The notes under the pieces: generated by a model
What the model was told of the DNA's origin: nothing
The model's input: only the letters and a program-made list of their open reading frames with translations
Databases searched by the model: none
Assembly: GCA_041569895.1 (NCBI GenBank)
Contig: JBFFXF010000195.1
Location: 1 to 14,033 of the forward strand
Source of the DNA: JBFFXF01 sp041569895
GTDB taxonomy: Bacteria > Planctomycetota > UBA8108 > JACQVS01
Length of the DNA stretch: 14,033 bases
Direction of reading: 5' to 3'
Shown here: positions 1 through 6,963 of the stretch, piece after piece
How the letters are laid out: each line of letters opens with the position of its first letter
How positions within the stretch are numbered: the stretch's first letter is position 1
Program-made: the position numbers and the translations under genes

Positions 1-44
1 GGACGAGGACGGGGGCGCGGGGGGGTGTTCGAGGACCTTTCCCC

Positions 45-81
45 AAAAAAAGAGCCTCGCACCCTCCCCAGAGTGCGAGGC
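45..81 (-). terminator. Rho-independent terminator of the pilin-like gene
   Basis: Bases 54-62 and 73-81 form a perfect 9-bp GC-rich stem (GCCTCGCAC/GTGCGAGGC) with a 10-nt loop. Read on the minus strand the hairpin is followed at once by a T-rich run (bases 51-45). It lies about 50 bp beyond the stop codon of the minus-strand pilin-like gene, so it is its natural terminator. There is no comparable T run on the other side, so it should act on minus-strand transcripts only. Confidence 0.9.
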
Positions 82-131
82 GTCCACCAGGATCCAGAAG
101 CTCTCGGTTCCTTCGCGCGACGTTCGCGCTG

Positions 132-593
132 CTACTCGATCGCGGCGTCGATCGCCGACGCCTGCGTCGAGTCGTTGTACCGGATCACTCCGGACGTATC
201 GACGAAGAAGTAGCGGTCTCCCGATACTCCCGGCGACGTCGGATTCGCCCGGACCGACCAGTCTCCCCCCGTGGGCGCGGCCGCGTTCTCGAAACTGTAT
301 CCGGACTTCTCGCTGTCCTGGAAGTCATCGCTGATCAGCCCGGACGACTCGAGTTGCGGGACGCTCGTGAACGATCCGTAGCGTACCCGGTACTGGCTCT
401 GCGCCTGTGATATCAATCTCAGGGCCGCGATCGCGGAGGCCTCGTTCGCCCGTCGCTTGGCGTTCGAGATGCCCGGAATCGCCGCCGTCAACAGGATCGA
501 GAGGACGAGGATCACCATCATCAACTCGATCAACGTGAATCCCTTCTTCCGAGATCCCCTGCCCCGCGCTCTCCTGCGCTCGCATCCGTTCAT
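132..593 (-). CDS. Type IV pilin-like protein (prepilin N-terminal methylation domain)
   Basis: The protein has 153 residues. It begins with an 18-residue basic leader ending in RKKG, followed by the class III prepilin signal FTLIE. Prepilin peptidase should cut after Gly18 and methylate Phe19; Glu5 and Pro22 of the mature protein are present, within a hydrophobic helix. The next stretch (RRANEASAIAALRLISQAQ, then QYRVRYG) resembles the major pilin/pseudopilin type seen in Acidobacteriota and deltaproteobacteria-like groups. The mature part is about 135 residues and has no Cys pair. I chose the ATG at 593, although the frame stays open to 1166, because an AGAGGGA ribosome site lies 6 nt before it and the upstream extension is low-complexity and Arg/Pro-rich. 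The gene stands alone, with its own terminator (45-81) and a candidate sigma-54 promoter (664-679). Whether it is the major pilin or a pseudopilin cannot be told from one gene. Confidence 0.9.
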   Translation of the reverse strand: MNGCERRRARGRGSRKKGFTLIELMMVILVLSILLTAAIPGISNAKRRANEASAIAALRLISQAQSQYRVRYGSFTSVPQLESSGLISDDFQDSEKSGYSFENAAAPTGGDWSVRANPTSPGVSGDRYFFVDTSGVIRYNDSTQASAIDAAIE

Positions 594-1004
594 GACCCGT
601 CCCTCTGCTCGCCGCACCCCCCCTGTGACCAGCCCCACCGGAGCTCTCTCCACCATGTCCCTGTGCCACTTTCGTGCCGGACGGGGGGTTTCGCGGTGGT
701 TCTTCGCAGGATGTTGCGTTACAGTCAGTTCTGGTGTTCGCTCCGGGGGCCGTGCGGGCCCGGCGGCGCCGAGAGTCGACAATTCGTGTCGGTCGGGCGG
801 TGGTTTGTCAGCCAATCCGCCCCGCGTCCGGGGGAGGCGGCCGACGGACACGGACGGCCGATGCGCGGGACGGCCGATGCGTGGAGAGGGGTCGGGTATG
901 GAGATGGCGATATCTCCTGAAATCGCGGGCACGGGGAGCCGACATCCGGGAAGCGATCCCGAAAACGGTCGGAGCGTGGCCGGGTATCTGGAGGAGACCG
1001 ACCA
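594..1004. other. Divergent intergenic region with a tandem 16-bp repeat
   Basis: This 411-bp gap separates the minus-strand pilin-like gene from the plus-strand coiled-coil gene. Besides the sigma-54-like promoter it holds a tandem pair of 16-mers (853-868 and 869-884, both starting GACGGCCGATGCG, 15 of 16 bases identical). It also has a small inverted repeat GGAGAT-N6-ATCTCC (900-917). A GGAGGAG ribosome site (990-996) sits 8 nt before the GTG start at 1005. ORFs across this stretch are Pro/Arg/Ser-rich and show no recognisable domain. Confidence 0.6.
664..679 (-). promoter_or_regulatory. Candidate sigma-54 (-24/-12) promoter for the pilin-like gene
   Basis: On the minus strand the 16 bases read CGGCACGAAAGTGGCA. 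Against the RpoN consensus TGGCACG-N4-TTGCW this matches 6 of 7 positions in the -24 box and 4 of 5 in the -12 box, with the GG and GC doublets at the required spacing. Transcription would start near base 653, leaving a leader of about 60 nt before the ATG at 593. Many pilA genes are RpoN-dependent, which fits. This is a motif match by eye only. Confidence 0.55.
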
Positions 1005-1487
1005 GTGAAACTCACTCAGGGCGTTCTCGCGGTGGCGGTTGTCGGGCTCGCGGGTGGCGTCACGTACCACGTCTGGAGATCGGGCTCGATCGAGCGGCGC
1101 CTCGACGAGCAGAAGGACGAGATCCAGCGGGTCCGCGTCGAGGCGACGGGGCGTCTCGACGACCACGAGACCCGCCTGCAGGTCGTCGAGGCGAGGACTC
1201 GCGAGCAGGAAGCCGAGATGAATGCCCTCGAGACCCGGCTCGCGACCGTCCGTGGCGAGGTCGAGGGACTCAAGACCGACCGTGACGAGGACCGCAAGCG
1301 GCTCGACGAGCTGCGCCGGGAGATGCGCCTGATCGAGAGCCGCCTCGAGGTCGTCGCGCGCGAGAATCAGGCCTATCTGAAGGACATCGCCGAGCTCCGC
1401 TCCCAGCAGGCGCGTCGCGACGACGGCTTCGAGCGCCGCCTTCGGATCCTCGAGGACAAGCTCGGGATCGAGCAGCCGGAGCCCTGA
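1005..1487 (+). CDS. Membrane-anchored coiled-coil protein, function unknown
   Basis: The 160-residue protein starts with GTG, supported by a strong GGAGGAG ribosome site at 990-996. Residues about 5-24 form one hydrophobic segment with no Cys or clear cleavage site, so it is probably an N-terminal membrane anchor. From about residue 29 to 150 the sequence is almost unbroken Glu/Arg/Leu-rich heptad repeat (for example RRLDEQKDEIQRVRVEATG), predicting a long coiled coil outside or inside the membrane. No catalytic domain is visible. It is divergent from the pilin-like gene but nothing else links the two. I do not recognise a specific family; resemblance to many coiled-coil proteins would be compositional. 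Confidence 0.8.
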   Translation: MKLTQGVLAVAVVGLAGGVTYHVWRSGSIERRLDEQKDEIQRVRVEATGRLDDHETRLQVVEARTREQEAEMNALETRLATVRGEVEGLKTDRDEDRKRLDELRREMRLIESRLEVVARENQAYLKDIAELRSQQARRDDGFERRLRILEDKLGIEQPEP

Positions 1488-1674
1488 GCGCCGCCCGCGT
1501 CACCACGCCGCTTCCAGAGACGGCCCTCGGGCCTAGGTCTTTCTCCTAGCCGCAACTAGGACCATCCGTCCGTGTCTTTCCGATCTCGGCCGATTGTGCG
1601 TCGAGCCTCGATATGCTCCCATAACGTCCGCGTAAGACAACCCGAACCTTCGTCTCTCTTCACTTCTTTTCCGC

Positions 1675-1708
1675 CGGGGAAGAGGATATCCCACTGTCCT
1701 CTTCCCCG
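1675..1708. repeat. Perfect 12-bp inverted repeat (stable hairpin)
   Basis: Arms CGGGGAAGAGGA (1675-1686) and TCCTCTTCCCCG (1697-1708) pair without mismatch around a 10-nt loop. No T run follows on either strand, so it is not a classic terminator. A second short hairpin follows at once (1710-1723). It lies before the TACAAT candidate promoter of the kinase gene, so it may be a protein-binding palindrome or a leader structure. Confidence 0.65.
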
Positions 1709-1776
1709 ACCCCTCTTCAGGGGGCCGCCGGGGTCGCTGTCTCGACCTCGCACTGTACCGGCCGGCGCGGCCCGAC

Positions 1777-1782
1777 TACAAT
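1777..1782 (+). promoter_or_regulatory. Possible -10 box (TACAAT) for the kinase-regulator operon
   Basis: TACAAT matches the TATAAT consensus at 5 of 6 positions in otherwise GC-rich DNA. A -35 box is barely present (TGTACC at 1754-1759, 17 bp upstream). Transcription would start near 1789 and leave about 90 nt of leader before the ATG at 1879. Confidence 0.3.
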
Positions 1783-1878
1783 CGTGGAAGCCGGGTCCGT
1801 GTCTCGCGATATCGACGTCAGCTCGAGTGCGCTGCGTCGGCGGGGCGGGTTGGCCCGCCGGTCGCCGAGTCGATACGG

Positions 1879-3147
1879 ATGGACGTCAGGAAGAGAGCCT
1901 CACGGCGGACCGTCGTGCCGGCGCCCCGGCGCCGGCGCACCGAGAGCCGCCCGGATCGCCTCCGCGAGCTCAACGACTCCCTCGAGCAGCGCGTCGCCAA
2001 GCGCACGGCGCTGCTGTCCCTCCTCCAGGACGTCACGGCCGCCGCGAACCGCGCCGAGACCGTGAGCCAGGCCCTCCGCTATGCGGTCAAACGTGTTTGC
2101 GAGAGCGGCGGGTGGTGCGTCGGGCACGCCTACACGATCGCTCCCGGCCGGACCCACGAGTGCGTGCCCACCGACATCTGGTACATCCGGCCCGGGGTCG
2201 AGATCGAGGACGTCGACGCGATCAAGGCGCCCGCCTTCTACCGGCGTGGCGAGGGGCTGATCGGCCGGGTGGCGCAGTCGGGCAAGCCCGAGTGGATCGA
2301 TGACATCCGCGGCAATCCCGCCTTTCTCAGGCAGGCGATCGGCGAGCAGGGCCTCTGCTCGGCGGTCGCCGTCCCGGTGATGATCGGCAGAGAGGTGGTC
2401 TCGGTCCTCGAGTTCTTCTCGAGGCGACTCCTGTCACGCGATCCCGAGACGCTGAAGACGCTCCAGGAGGTCGGCACGCAGTTCGGGCGCGTCGTCGAGC
2501 GGCGGCGCTTGCAGGAGAAGCTGGTCGACGCCGTGTGGACGCAGCAGCGCAGCTTCGGGCAGGAGCTCCACGACAGCATCGGCCAGCAGATGACCGGCAT
2601 CGGCATGACGCTCGAGAGCCTCAGGAAAAAGCTCGCGAGTGATTTCGGATCGAAGCGGCGGCTGGTCGAGGAGCTCTCCGAGGCCGTGCAGCACGTCAAG
2701 CGCGAGATCAGCCGCCTCTCGAGACGGCTGTGCCCGGTCGACATCGACGCCCAGGGGCTGCGGTCGTCTCTCGAGGAGCTCGCCGCCACCACGCAGCGAA
2801 GCTCCGGCGTCGAGTGCGAGTTTCGTTGCGACGAGCCGGCGCCGATCGAGGACAACAACACCGCGACTCACCTGTTTCGCATCGCGCAGGAGGCCACGAA
2901 CAACGCCGTGAAACACGCGGGGGCGCAGCGCATCACGATCGAGCTCGAGGCCGAGCGCAACGCGATACGGCTCTCCGTCCTCGACGACGGCAGCGGGATC
3001 CCCGAGGACACCGGTCCGGGAATCGGGCTGCAGACCATGCGGTACCGCGCGGGGGTGATCGGCGGAGCGTTCGTCATCGCGCGCGGTCCCCGTGGAGGCA
3101 CGGCCGTGACGTGCACCATCAATCGTGGAGGCGACGGTGGCCATTGA
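1879..3147 (+). CDS. Soluble GAF-domain sensor histidine kinase, NarX/DegS-like (HisKA_3)
   Basis: The 422-residue protein has no membrane segment, so it senses a cytoplasmic or diffusible signal. Residues 1-26 are very basic. Residues 27-50 form a short helical linker of the LND.LEQRVA type, often found next to PAS/GAF modules. Residues about 52-205 match a GAF domain (GEGLIGRVAQSGKPEWIDD, then SAVAVPV). The HisKA_3 dimerisation box follows, with the phospho-acceptor His231 in QELHDSIGQQ. The HATPase domain has an N-box FRIAQEATNNAVKHA (333-347), a G1 box DDGSGIP (369-375) and a G2 box GIGLQTMRYRAG (381-392). All parts needed for autophosphorylation are present. It overlaps the response regulator gene, so the two form a cognate pair. 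The ligand of the GAF domain cannot be inferred. ATG at 1879 is the first usable start; its ribosome site is weak. Confidence 0.93.
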   Translation: MDVRKRASRRTVVPAPRRRRTESRPDRLRELNDSLEQRVAKRTALLSLLQDVTAAANRAETVSQALRYAVKRVCESGGWCVGHAYTIAPGRTHECVPTDIWYIRPGVEIEDVDAIKAPAFYRRGEGLIGRVAQSGKPEWIDDIRGNPAFLRQAIGEQGLCSAVAVPVMIGREVVSVLEFFSRRLLSRDPETLKTLQEVGTQFGRVVERRRLQEKLVDAVWTQQRSFGQELHDSIGQQMTGIGMTLESLRKKLASDFGSKRRLVEELSEAVQHVKREISRLSRRLCPVDIDAQGLRSSLEELAATTQRSSGVECEFRCDEPAPIEDNNTATHLFRIAQEATNNAVKHAGAQRITIELEAERNAIRLSVLDDGSGIPEDTGPGIGLQTMRYRAGVIGGAFVIARGPRGGTAVTCTINRGGDGGH

Positions 3148-3820
3148 CGGACAGTTCGAGGCGAGGCCGAGCAGGCCGATCCGCGTCTTCATCGTCGACG
3201 ACCATGTCCTCGTGCGGCGGGGACTCGAGCACCTCATGGAGGACGAGCCGGACTTCGTCGTCTGCGGGGAGGCCGAGGGTCTCGGCGAGGCGTTGCGCAA
3301 GATCGGCGAGGCCAAGCCGGACGTGGTCATCGTCGACATTTCTCTCAAGAACGGCAGCGGCATCGATCTGATCAAATCGATCAAGAGCCGGCATCCGGAG
3401 GTGCGAGTGCTGGTTTCCTCGATGCATCGCGAATCCCTGTACGGCGAGCGCGCCCTGCGGGCAGGGGCGATGGGATACGTTGACAAGCAGGAGCCGGGCG
3501 ATCGGATGATCGAGGCCCTGCGACAGGTGACTCGCGGTCAGGCCTTCTTCAGCGTCGACCTCGTCAGCAAGCTGGTCCGGCGCGCGGGCCGAGACGAGCC
3601 CGCGGTCGAGGAATCAGCGGTCGACACGCTCACGGACCGCGAGCTCGAGATCTTCCAGCTGATCGGACGCGGCGAGCCGTCGCGCGAGATCGCGGAGAAG
3701 CTCCACCTGAGCGTGAAGACCATCCACACGCACCGCGAGAACATCAAGCGCAAGCTCAACCTCAAGGATGGTCCGGCGCTGCGCTGCTACGCGGCGCAGT
3801 GGGTGCTCGAGAGCGAGTGA
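3137..3820 (+). CDS. NarL/FixJ-family response regulator with LuxR-type HTH
   Basis: The protein has 227 residues from the GTG at 3137. I prefer this over the in-frame GTG at 3125 because GGAGG (3127-3131) sits 5 nt before it, inside the end of the kinase gene; the two genes overlap by 11 bp. The receiver domain shows the acidic pair Asp21-Asp22 (VDDH), the phospho-acceptor Asp67 (VIVDISL), a Ser in place of the switch Thr (VSSMH) and Lys117 (YVDK). A C-terminal LuxR helix-turn-helix follows: LTDRELEIFQLIGRG, then SREIAEKLHLSVKTIHTHR. It should be phosphorylated by the overlapping kinase and act as a DNA-binding transcription regulator. The target genes are not evident. The gene ends 37 bp before the convergent tatD stop. 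Confidence 0.93.
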   Translation: MAIDGQFEARPSRPIRVFIVDDHVLVRRGLEHLMEDEPDFVVCGEAEGLGEALRKIGEAKPDVVIVDISLKNGSGIDLIKSIKSRHPEVRVLVSSMHRESLYGERALRAGAMGYVDKQEPGDRMIEALRQVTRGQAFFSVDLVSKLVRRAGRDEPAVEESAVDTLTDRELEIFQLIGRGEPSREIAEKLHLSVKTIHTHRENIKRKLNLKDGPALRCYAAQWVLESE

Positions 3821-3857
3821 GCCGGTTCACGGTGCCGCTGCCGCAGCCGGGACGGAT

Positions 3858-4628
3858 TCACGGCTCCATGCGGAAGAGCGTCCGCGTGGTGCGCTCGGCG
3901 AGCTCGCCGAGCTCGCCCGCGTCGAGCCCGTGGAGATCCGCGAGGAAGTCCCGCGTGTGCACCAGAAAGGCCGGCTCGTTCCGCTTGCCGCGCACCGGCT
4001 GCGGAGCCAGAAAGGGCGCGTCGGTCTCGAGCAGCAGCCGCTCCGGCGGCACGGCTGCGGCGCTCCGCTGCAGCGCCTTCGCCTTCGGGTAGGTGACGTT
4101 GCCGGCGAACGACACGTGATAGTCGAGCGCCAGCGCTCGCTCCACGTCCGCCGGCGTGCCCGAGAAACAGTGGAAGACGCCCGGCGGCAGCTCCGATTCC
4201 CCCTCGAGCACCTCGAAGAGCTCCGCGAGGGCGTCGCGGCAGTGGAACACCACCGGCAGATCGAGCTCGCGCGCGAGGGCGAGCTGCCGGTGAAGCCGCG
4301 GATACTGCTCTTGAGGTGCGACGTTCTTCCAGTAAAAATCGAGGCCGATCTCGCCGATCGCCACGACGCGCTGCCGGTGATCGCGGACGATGGCCGCGAT
4401 CTCCTCGAGAGCGCGGTCGAGGTCGTCGACCTCGCTCGTCGGGTGGACTCCGACCGCGGCGCGGAAGCCGTCGTGCTCGGCGGCGAGCGCCACGGCGGCG
4501 CGGCTGGTGGTTGGATCGATGCCGATGTTGATGACCGAGGTGATGCCGGCGGCGCGAGCGTTCGCGATGACGTCCTCGCGGTCGTCGTCGAAGCGATCGA
4601 AGTAGAGGTGAGCGTGAGAATCGATCAT
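3858..4628 (-). CDS. tatD: TatD-family metal-dependent hydrolase (DNase)
   Basis: The protein has 256 residues, close to the usual length of TatD/YcfH (about 260). It folds as a metal-dependent TIM barrel and in characterised members removes nucleotides from DNA 3' ends. The metal ligands are all visible: His5 and His7 in DSHAHL, Glu93 in GEIGLDFYW, His129 in FHCRDA, His153 in FHCFSG and Asp203 in ETDAPFLAP. I chose ATG at 4628 because DSHAHL belongs at the extreme N-terminus of this family; the frame extends further upstream but only as unrelated sequence. The ribosome site is weak. The gene is convergent with the response regulator and divergent from the amidohydrolase gene (127-bp gap). 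Family assignment is secure, but the paralogue (TatD versus YcfH/YjjV type) is not. Confidence 0.94.
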   Translation of the reverse strand: MIDSHAHLYFDRFDDDREDVIANARAAGITSVINIGIDPTTSRAAVALAAEHDGFRAAVGVHPTSEVDDLDRALEEIAAIVRDHRQRVVAIGEIGLDFYWKNVAPQEQYPRLHRQLALARELDLPVVFHCRDALAELFEVLEGESELPPGVFHCFSGTPADVERALALDYHVSFAGNVTYPKAKALQRSAAAVPPERLLLETDAPFLAPQPVRGKRNEPAFLVHTRDFLADLHGLDAGELGELAERTTRTLFRMEP

Positions 4629-4755
4629 GACGGCCGCCAATGGTACCACGACCGGCCGTCGCGTCCCCGTGCCCGATCCGGGATGTATTCTTCGCCGATC
4701 GACCCGGCGTGCCCTGCCGCGGTGATCGCCGCCAGCCCGACGAAGGCGCCAGGTC

Positions 4756-6036
4756 GTGAAGACCCGACACGGTGACCAGCCCGACGGCATCCTGCGCGCG
4801 AAGTGGCTCTTCACCGGCGATCGGCTGGTGCGGCGTGGGGGACTGCGAATCGCCGGCGGGCGGGTCGCCGAGGTCCTGGAGGCGGCGACCGGTGAGGGCG
4901 GCGGCGGACGCGAGACGGCGCTCGACTTCCCCGACGGCCTGATCCACCCCGGTCTCGTCAACGCGCATTGCCACCTCGACCTCTCGGGGCTCGCTGGTCG
5001 CGTGCCGGCCGGAAGCAGCTTCACCCACTGGCTCGAGCGCGTTCGCGCCGCGCGTCTCGCGCTCGACAGGGCCGACCTCGAGCGCGCCGCCGCCGACGGG
5101 CTCGCCGCCCTGATCGCCGACGGCGTGACGGCGGTGGTGGACTTCTCGTTCGACGGCGTCTCGGAGGGCGCGCTCGCCGCGGCGACCGTCGACGGCGTGC
5201 TCGTCCGCGAGCTGATCGGATTCGACGGAGCCCGCGCCTCGGAGGTGATCGACGCGGCGCGCGCGTGGCTCGACGAGCGGCGGGCCGGCAGTGCCGTTCC
5301 GCGCCCCGGCCTCGGTCCGCACGCGCCGTACTCGGCCAGCGCGAAGCTGATCCGGGCGGCGAAGACGCTGTGCGGCGAACGGCCCTTCTCGATTCACGTC
5401 GCCGAGGACCCGGCCGAGGCGACCTTCCTCGACAGCGGTCGCGGACCGTTCCGCGACTTCCTCGAGCGCCTCGGCGTGCCGGTCGCGGACTTCCGACCGC
5501 CGCGGCGCCGCCCCGTCGAGTACCTCGACCGCCTCGATGCGCTCGACGCGAACACGCTCCTCGTGCACGCCAACGACCTGACCGCTTCCGACGTGGAGCT
5601 GGTGCGCGACCGCGGCGCCGCCGTCGTCCTCTGCGCGGGCACGCACCGGTTCTTCGGTCGTCCGGCGCATCCGCTCCCGCGCCTGCTCGAGGCCGGCGTG
5701 CCGGTCGGGCTCGGGACGGACTCCGCGGCCAGCGTCGAGCGCTTTGCCCTCTCCGCCGAGATGCGCGCCGTGCGCGGGCTCTTTCCCGAGCTCCCGGCGC
5801 GCACGATCTGGCGTCTCGCCACCGGCGCCGACCTCGCTCGTTGCTTCCCCGGCGCGGGTCGTCTCGAGCGCGGCGCCGCGGCGAGCCTCGCCGTCGCCGA
5901 CCTCGCCGGCGTGACCGCGGGTGCCGATCCGCTGCAGGCGTTCCTCGATCGAGAGCGCCCGAACCTCCTCACCATGCGGGACGGCGCCGTGACGTTTCGC
6001 GCCGCGCGCGTTGACCCGCCCGATGCGAGACGATAA
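4756..6036 (+). CDS. Amidohydrolase-superfamily deaminase-like protein (aminodeoxyfutalosine/SAH deaminase-like)
   Basis: The 426-residue cytoplasmic protein has a composite N-terminal beta-sandwich (LFTGDRLVRRGGLRIAGGRV) and a TIM barrel of the chlorohydrolase/deaminase branch. Expected metal and catalytic residues are present: His71 and His73 (NAHCHLDLS), His214 and Glu217 (SIHVAEDP), His271 (LVHAND) and Asp322 (GTDSAAS). GPHAPYS (188-193) matches the substrate-side loop of this branch. Relatives deaminate S-adenosylhomocysteine, methylthioadenosine or 6-amino-6-deoxyfutalosine, the last a step of the futalosine menaquinone route. The LCAGTHRFFG loop differs from the usual CPRSN, so the substrate is open. 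Start is GTG at 4756; no better in-frame start exists. No menaquinone genes are in the window to support that pathway. Confidence 0.88.
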   Translation: MKTRHGDQPDGILRAKWLFTGDRLVRRGGLRIAGGRVAEVLEAATGEGGGGRETALDFPDGLIHPGLVNAHCHLDLSGLAGRVPAGSSFTHWLERVRAARLALDRADLERAAADGLAALIADGVTAVVDFSFDGVSEGALAAATVDGVLVRELIGFDGARASEVIDAARAWLDERRAGSAVPRPGLGPHAPYSASAKLIRAAKTLCGERPFSIHVAEDPAEATFLDSGRGPFRDFLERLGVPVADFRPPRRRPVEYLDRLDALDANTLLVHANDLTASDVELVRDRGAAVVLCAGTHRFFGRPAHPLPRLLEAGVPVGLGTDSAASVERFALSAEMRAVRGLFPELPARTIWRLATGADLARCFPGAGRLERGAAASLAVADLAGVTAGADPLQAFLDRERPNLLTMRDGAVTFRAARVDPPDARR

Positions 6037-6039
6037 AGT
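6011..6039 (+). promoter_or_regulatory. Candidate sigma-70-type promoter for the DUF1080 gene
   Basis: TTGACC (6011-6016) and TAAAGT (6034-6039) are separated by exactly 17 bp and overlap the end of the amidohydrolase gene. Transcription would start near 6046-6048, giving a leader of about 94 nt before the DUF1080 start. The leader holds a 7-bp hairpin (6053-6059 with 6066-6072, loop of 6) and an ATG at 6048 opening a 24-codon frame ending at 6122. The short frame may be meaningless. Confidence 0.45.
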
Positions 6040-6140
6040 GGAGCCCGATGTTCGCGGCGTCCGCTCGCCGCGTGTCGCACCCTGTATCGATTCCACTGCT
6101 TGAATCGTACCGCGCTCGATAGCCTGCCGGAGGAAGCCCG

Positions 6141-6908
6141 ATGGTCCGTTCCGCACTCGCCGTTCTCGTGCTCTCGACGATGTGTCTCGCCAGCGCCGCG
6201 CCGGCGGTGGCGGACGAGGACAAGCCCGCCGTCTGCCCGGTCAGCGGCAAGCCGGCGAATCCCGATCACTGGATCGTCAGCGAGGGCCAGAAGATCGCCT
6301 TCTGTTGCGGCAACTGCGAGAAGACCTACATCGCCAAGCGCGAGAACCGACTGAACGGCGAGCAGACGAAGAGCGGGTGGAAGCTGCTCTTCAACGGGAA
6401 CGATCTCTCCGGTTTCCGCGAGCCGACTCGTGACGGCAAGTGGACGGCCCGCGGCGGCATCCTGACCGGCACCGACGGGAAGGGCGTGCTGGCGACCGAG
6501 GAGACCTTCGACGACTTCATTCTGACCGCCGACGTCCGCATCTCCGATCGCGGCGACCGTCGCGGCAACAGCGGCATCTACATCCGCAGCTCCGGCCTGA
6601 TGGCGCACCGCGGCCGGTGGCCGGACGGGCACGAGATCCAGATCGACCACGGGGACCCGGAGTTCTGGACCGGCTCGATCTGGAAGGGCGCCCACGCCAG
6701 GCGCGTCGAGACCAAGGACGGCGAGTGGTTCACCATGCGCATCGAGGCCGCGGGCCCACGCATCCGGGTCTTCATCAACAACGAGCTGGTGACCGATCAC
6801 GTGCAGACCGGACCGGTGCAAAAGGGACCGATCTCGTTCCAGGTGCACCACGAGACCGACCTGGTCGAGTTCAAGAACCTCAAGGTCCGCGCCCTGCGCA
6901 GCGCATGA
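6141..6908 (+). CDS. Secreted DUF1080 (3-keto-disaccharide hydrolase-like) protein with N-terminal YHS/TRASH-like Cys motif
   Basis: The 255-residue protein has a Sec signal peptide (residues 1-24, likely cut after PAVA). A short YHS/TRASH-like module follows (residues about 31-66) with Cys32 in VCPVSGKPAN and Cys55, Cys56 and Cys59 in FCCGNCEK, a pattern expected to bind a metal ion. Residues about 78-252 are a DUF1080/PF06439 domain, now named 3-keto-disaccharide hydrolase: KLLFNGNDLSGF at the start, NSGIYIRS and GHEIQIDH in the middle, then ISFQVHHETDLVEFKNLKV. Such domains have a beta-sandwich (GH16-like) fold and are abundant in Planctomycetota and other sugar-degrading groups. The start is supported by GGAGGA (6127-6132) 8 nt before ATG. 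Enzymatic activity of this copy is inferred from the family only. A tRNA promoter begins right after its stop. Confidence 0.9.
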   Translation: MVRSALAVLVLSTMCLASAAPAVADEDKPAVCPVSGKPANPDHWIVSEGQKIAFCCGNCEKTYIAKRENRLNGEQTKSGWKLLFNGNDLSGFREPTRDGKWTARGGILTGTDGKGVLATEETFDDFILTADVRISDRGDRRGNSGIYIRSSGLMAHRGRWPDGHEIQIDHGDPEFWTGSIWKGAHARRVETKDGEWFTMRIEAAGPRIRVFINNELVTDHVQTGPVQKGPISFQVHHETDLVEFKNLKVRALRSA

Positions 6909-6937
6909 TTGACCGCCCGCGTCCGGAGCTATATAAC
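6909..6937 (+). promoter_or_regulatory. Promoter of tRNA-Gly
   Basis: TTGACC (6909-6914) and TATAAC (6932-6937) are 17 bp apart, a near-consensus sigma-70-type promoter. It starts at the base after the DUF1080 stop codon. Transcription would begin near 6944, about 20 nt before the tRNA. The -10 box is framed by an inverted repeat CGTCCG (6920-6925) and CGGACG (6940-6945), which may bind a regulator or be coincidence. Confidence 0.75.
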
Positions 6938-6963
6938 AACGGACGCGATTTCTGAAGAGCTCG

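Larger units (their letters stand above)
1488..1878. other. Intergenic region upstream of the histidine kinase, with hairpins
   Basis: This 391-bp gap has no convincing gene. It contains a 6-bp hairpin TCCTAG-N6-CTAGGA (1544-1561), possibly a weak end signal for the coiled-coil gene since no T run follows. It also has a perfect 12-bp inverted repeat (1675-1708), and a small CCCCT/AGGGG hairpin at 1710-1723. A TACAAT hexamer at 1777-1782 could be a -10 box for the kinase gene, with a poor -35 match (TGTACC, 1754-1759) at 17-bp spacing. Base composition is less GC-rich between about 1540 and 1700 than in the flanking genes, as expected for regulatory DNA. Confidence 0.5.

Noticed and set aside
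725..1015. Small minus-strand frame of 96 codons in the pilin/coiled-coil gap
   Set aside because: Pro/Ser/Arg-rich composition without structure, overlapping regulatory-looking repeats and the start of the coiled-coil gene.
594..1166. N-terminal extension of the pilin frame up to 1166
   Set aside because: It is Pro/Arg-rich with no domain, overlaps the divergent coiled-coil gene, and the prepilin leader with a ribosome site starts at 593.
1556..1753. Small minus-strand frame of 65 codons in the gap before the kinase
   Set aside because: No domain, no ribosome site seen, and it overlaps the hairpin region.
3787..6156. Very long minus-strand open frame across TatD and the amidohydrolase
   Set aside because: It is Arg/Gly/Glu-rich, has no domain, and lies opposite or out of frame with two well-supported enzymes. 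Long phantom frames are expected at this GC content.
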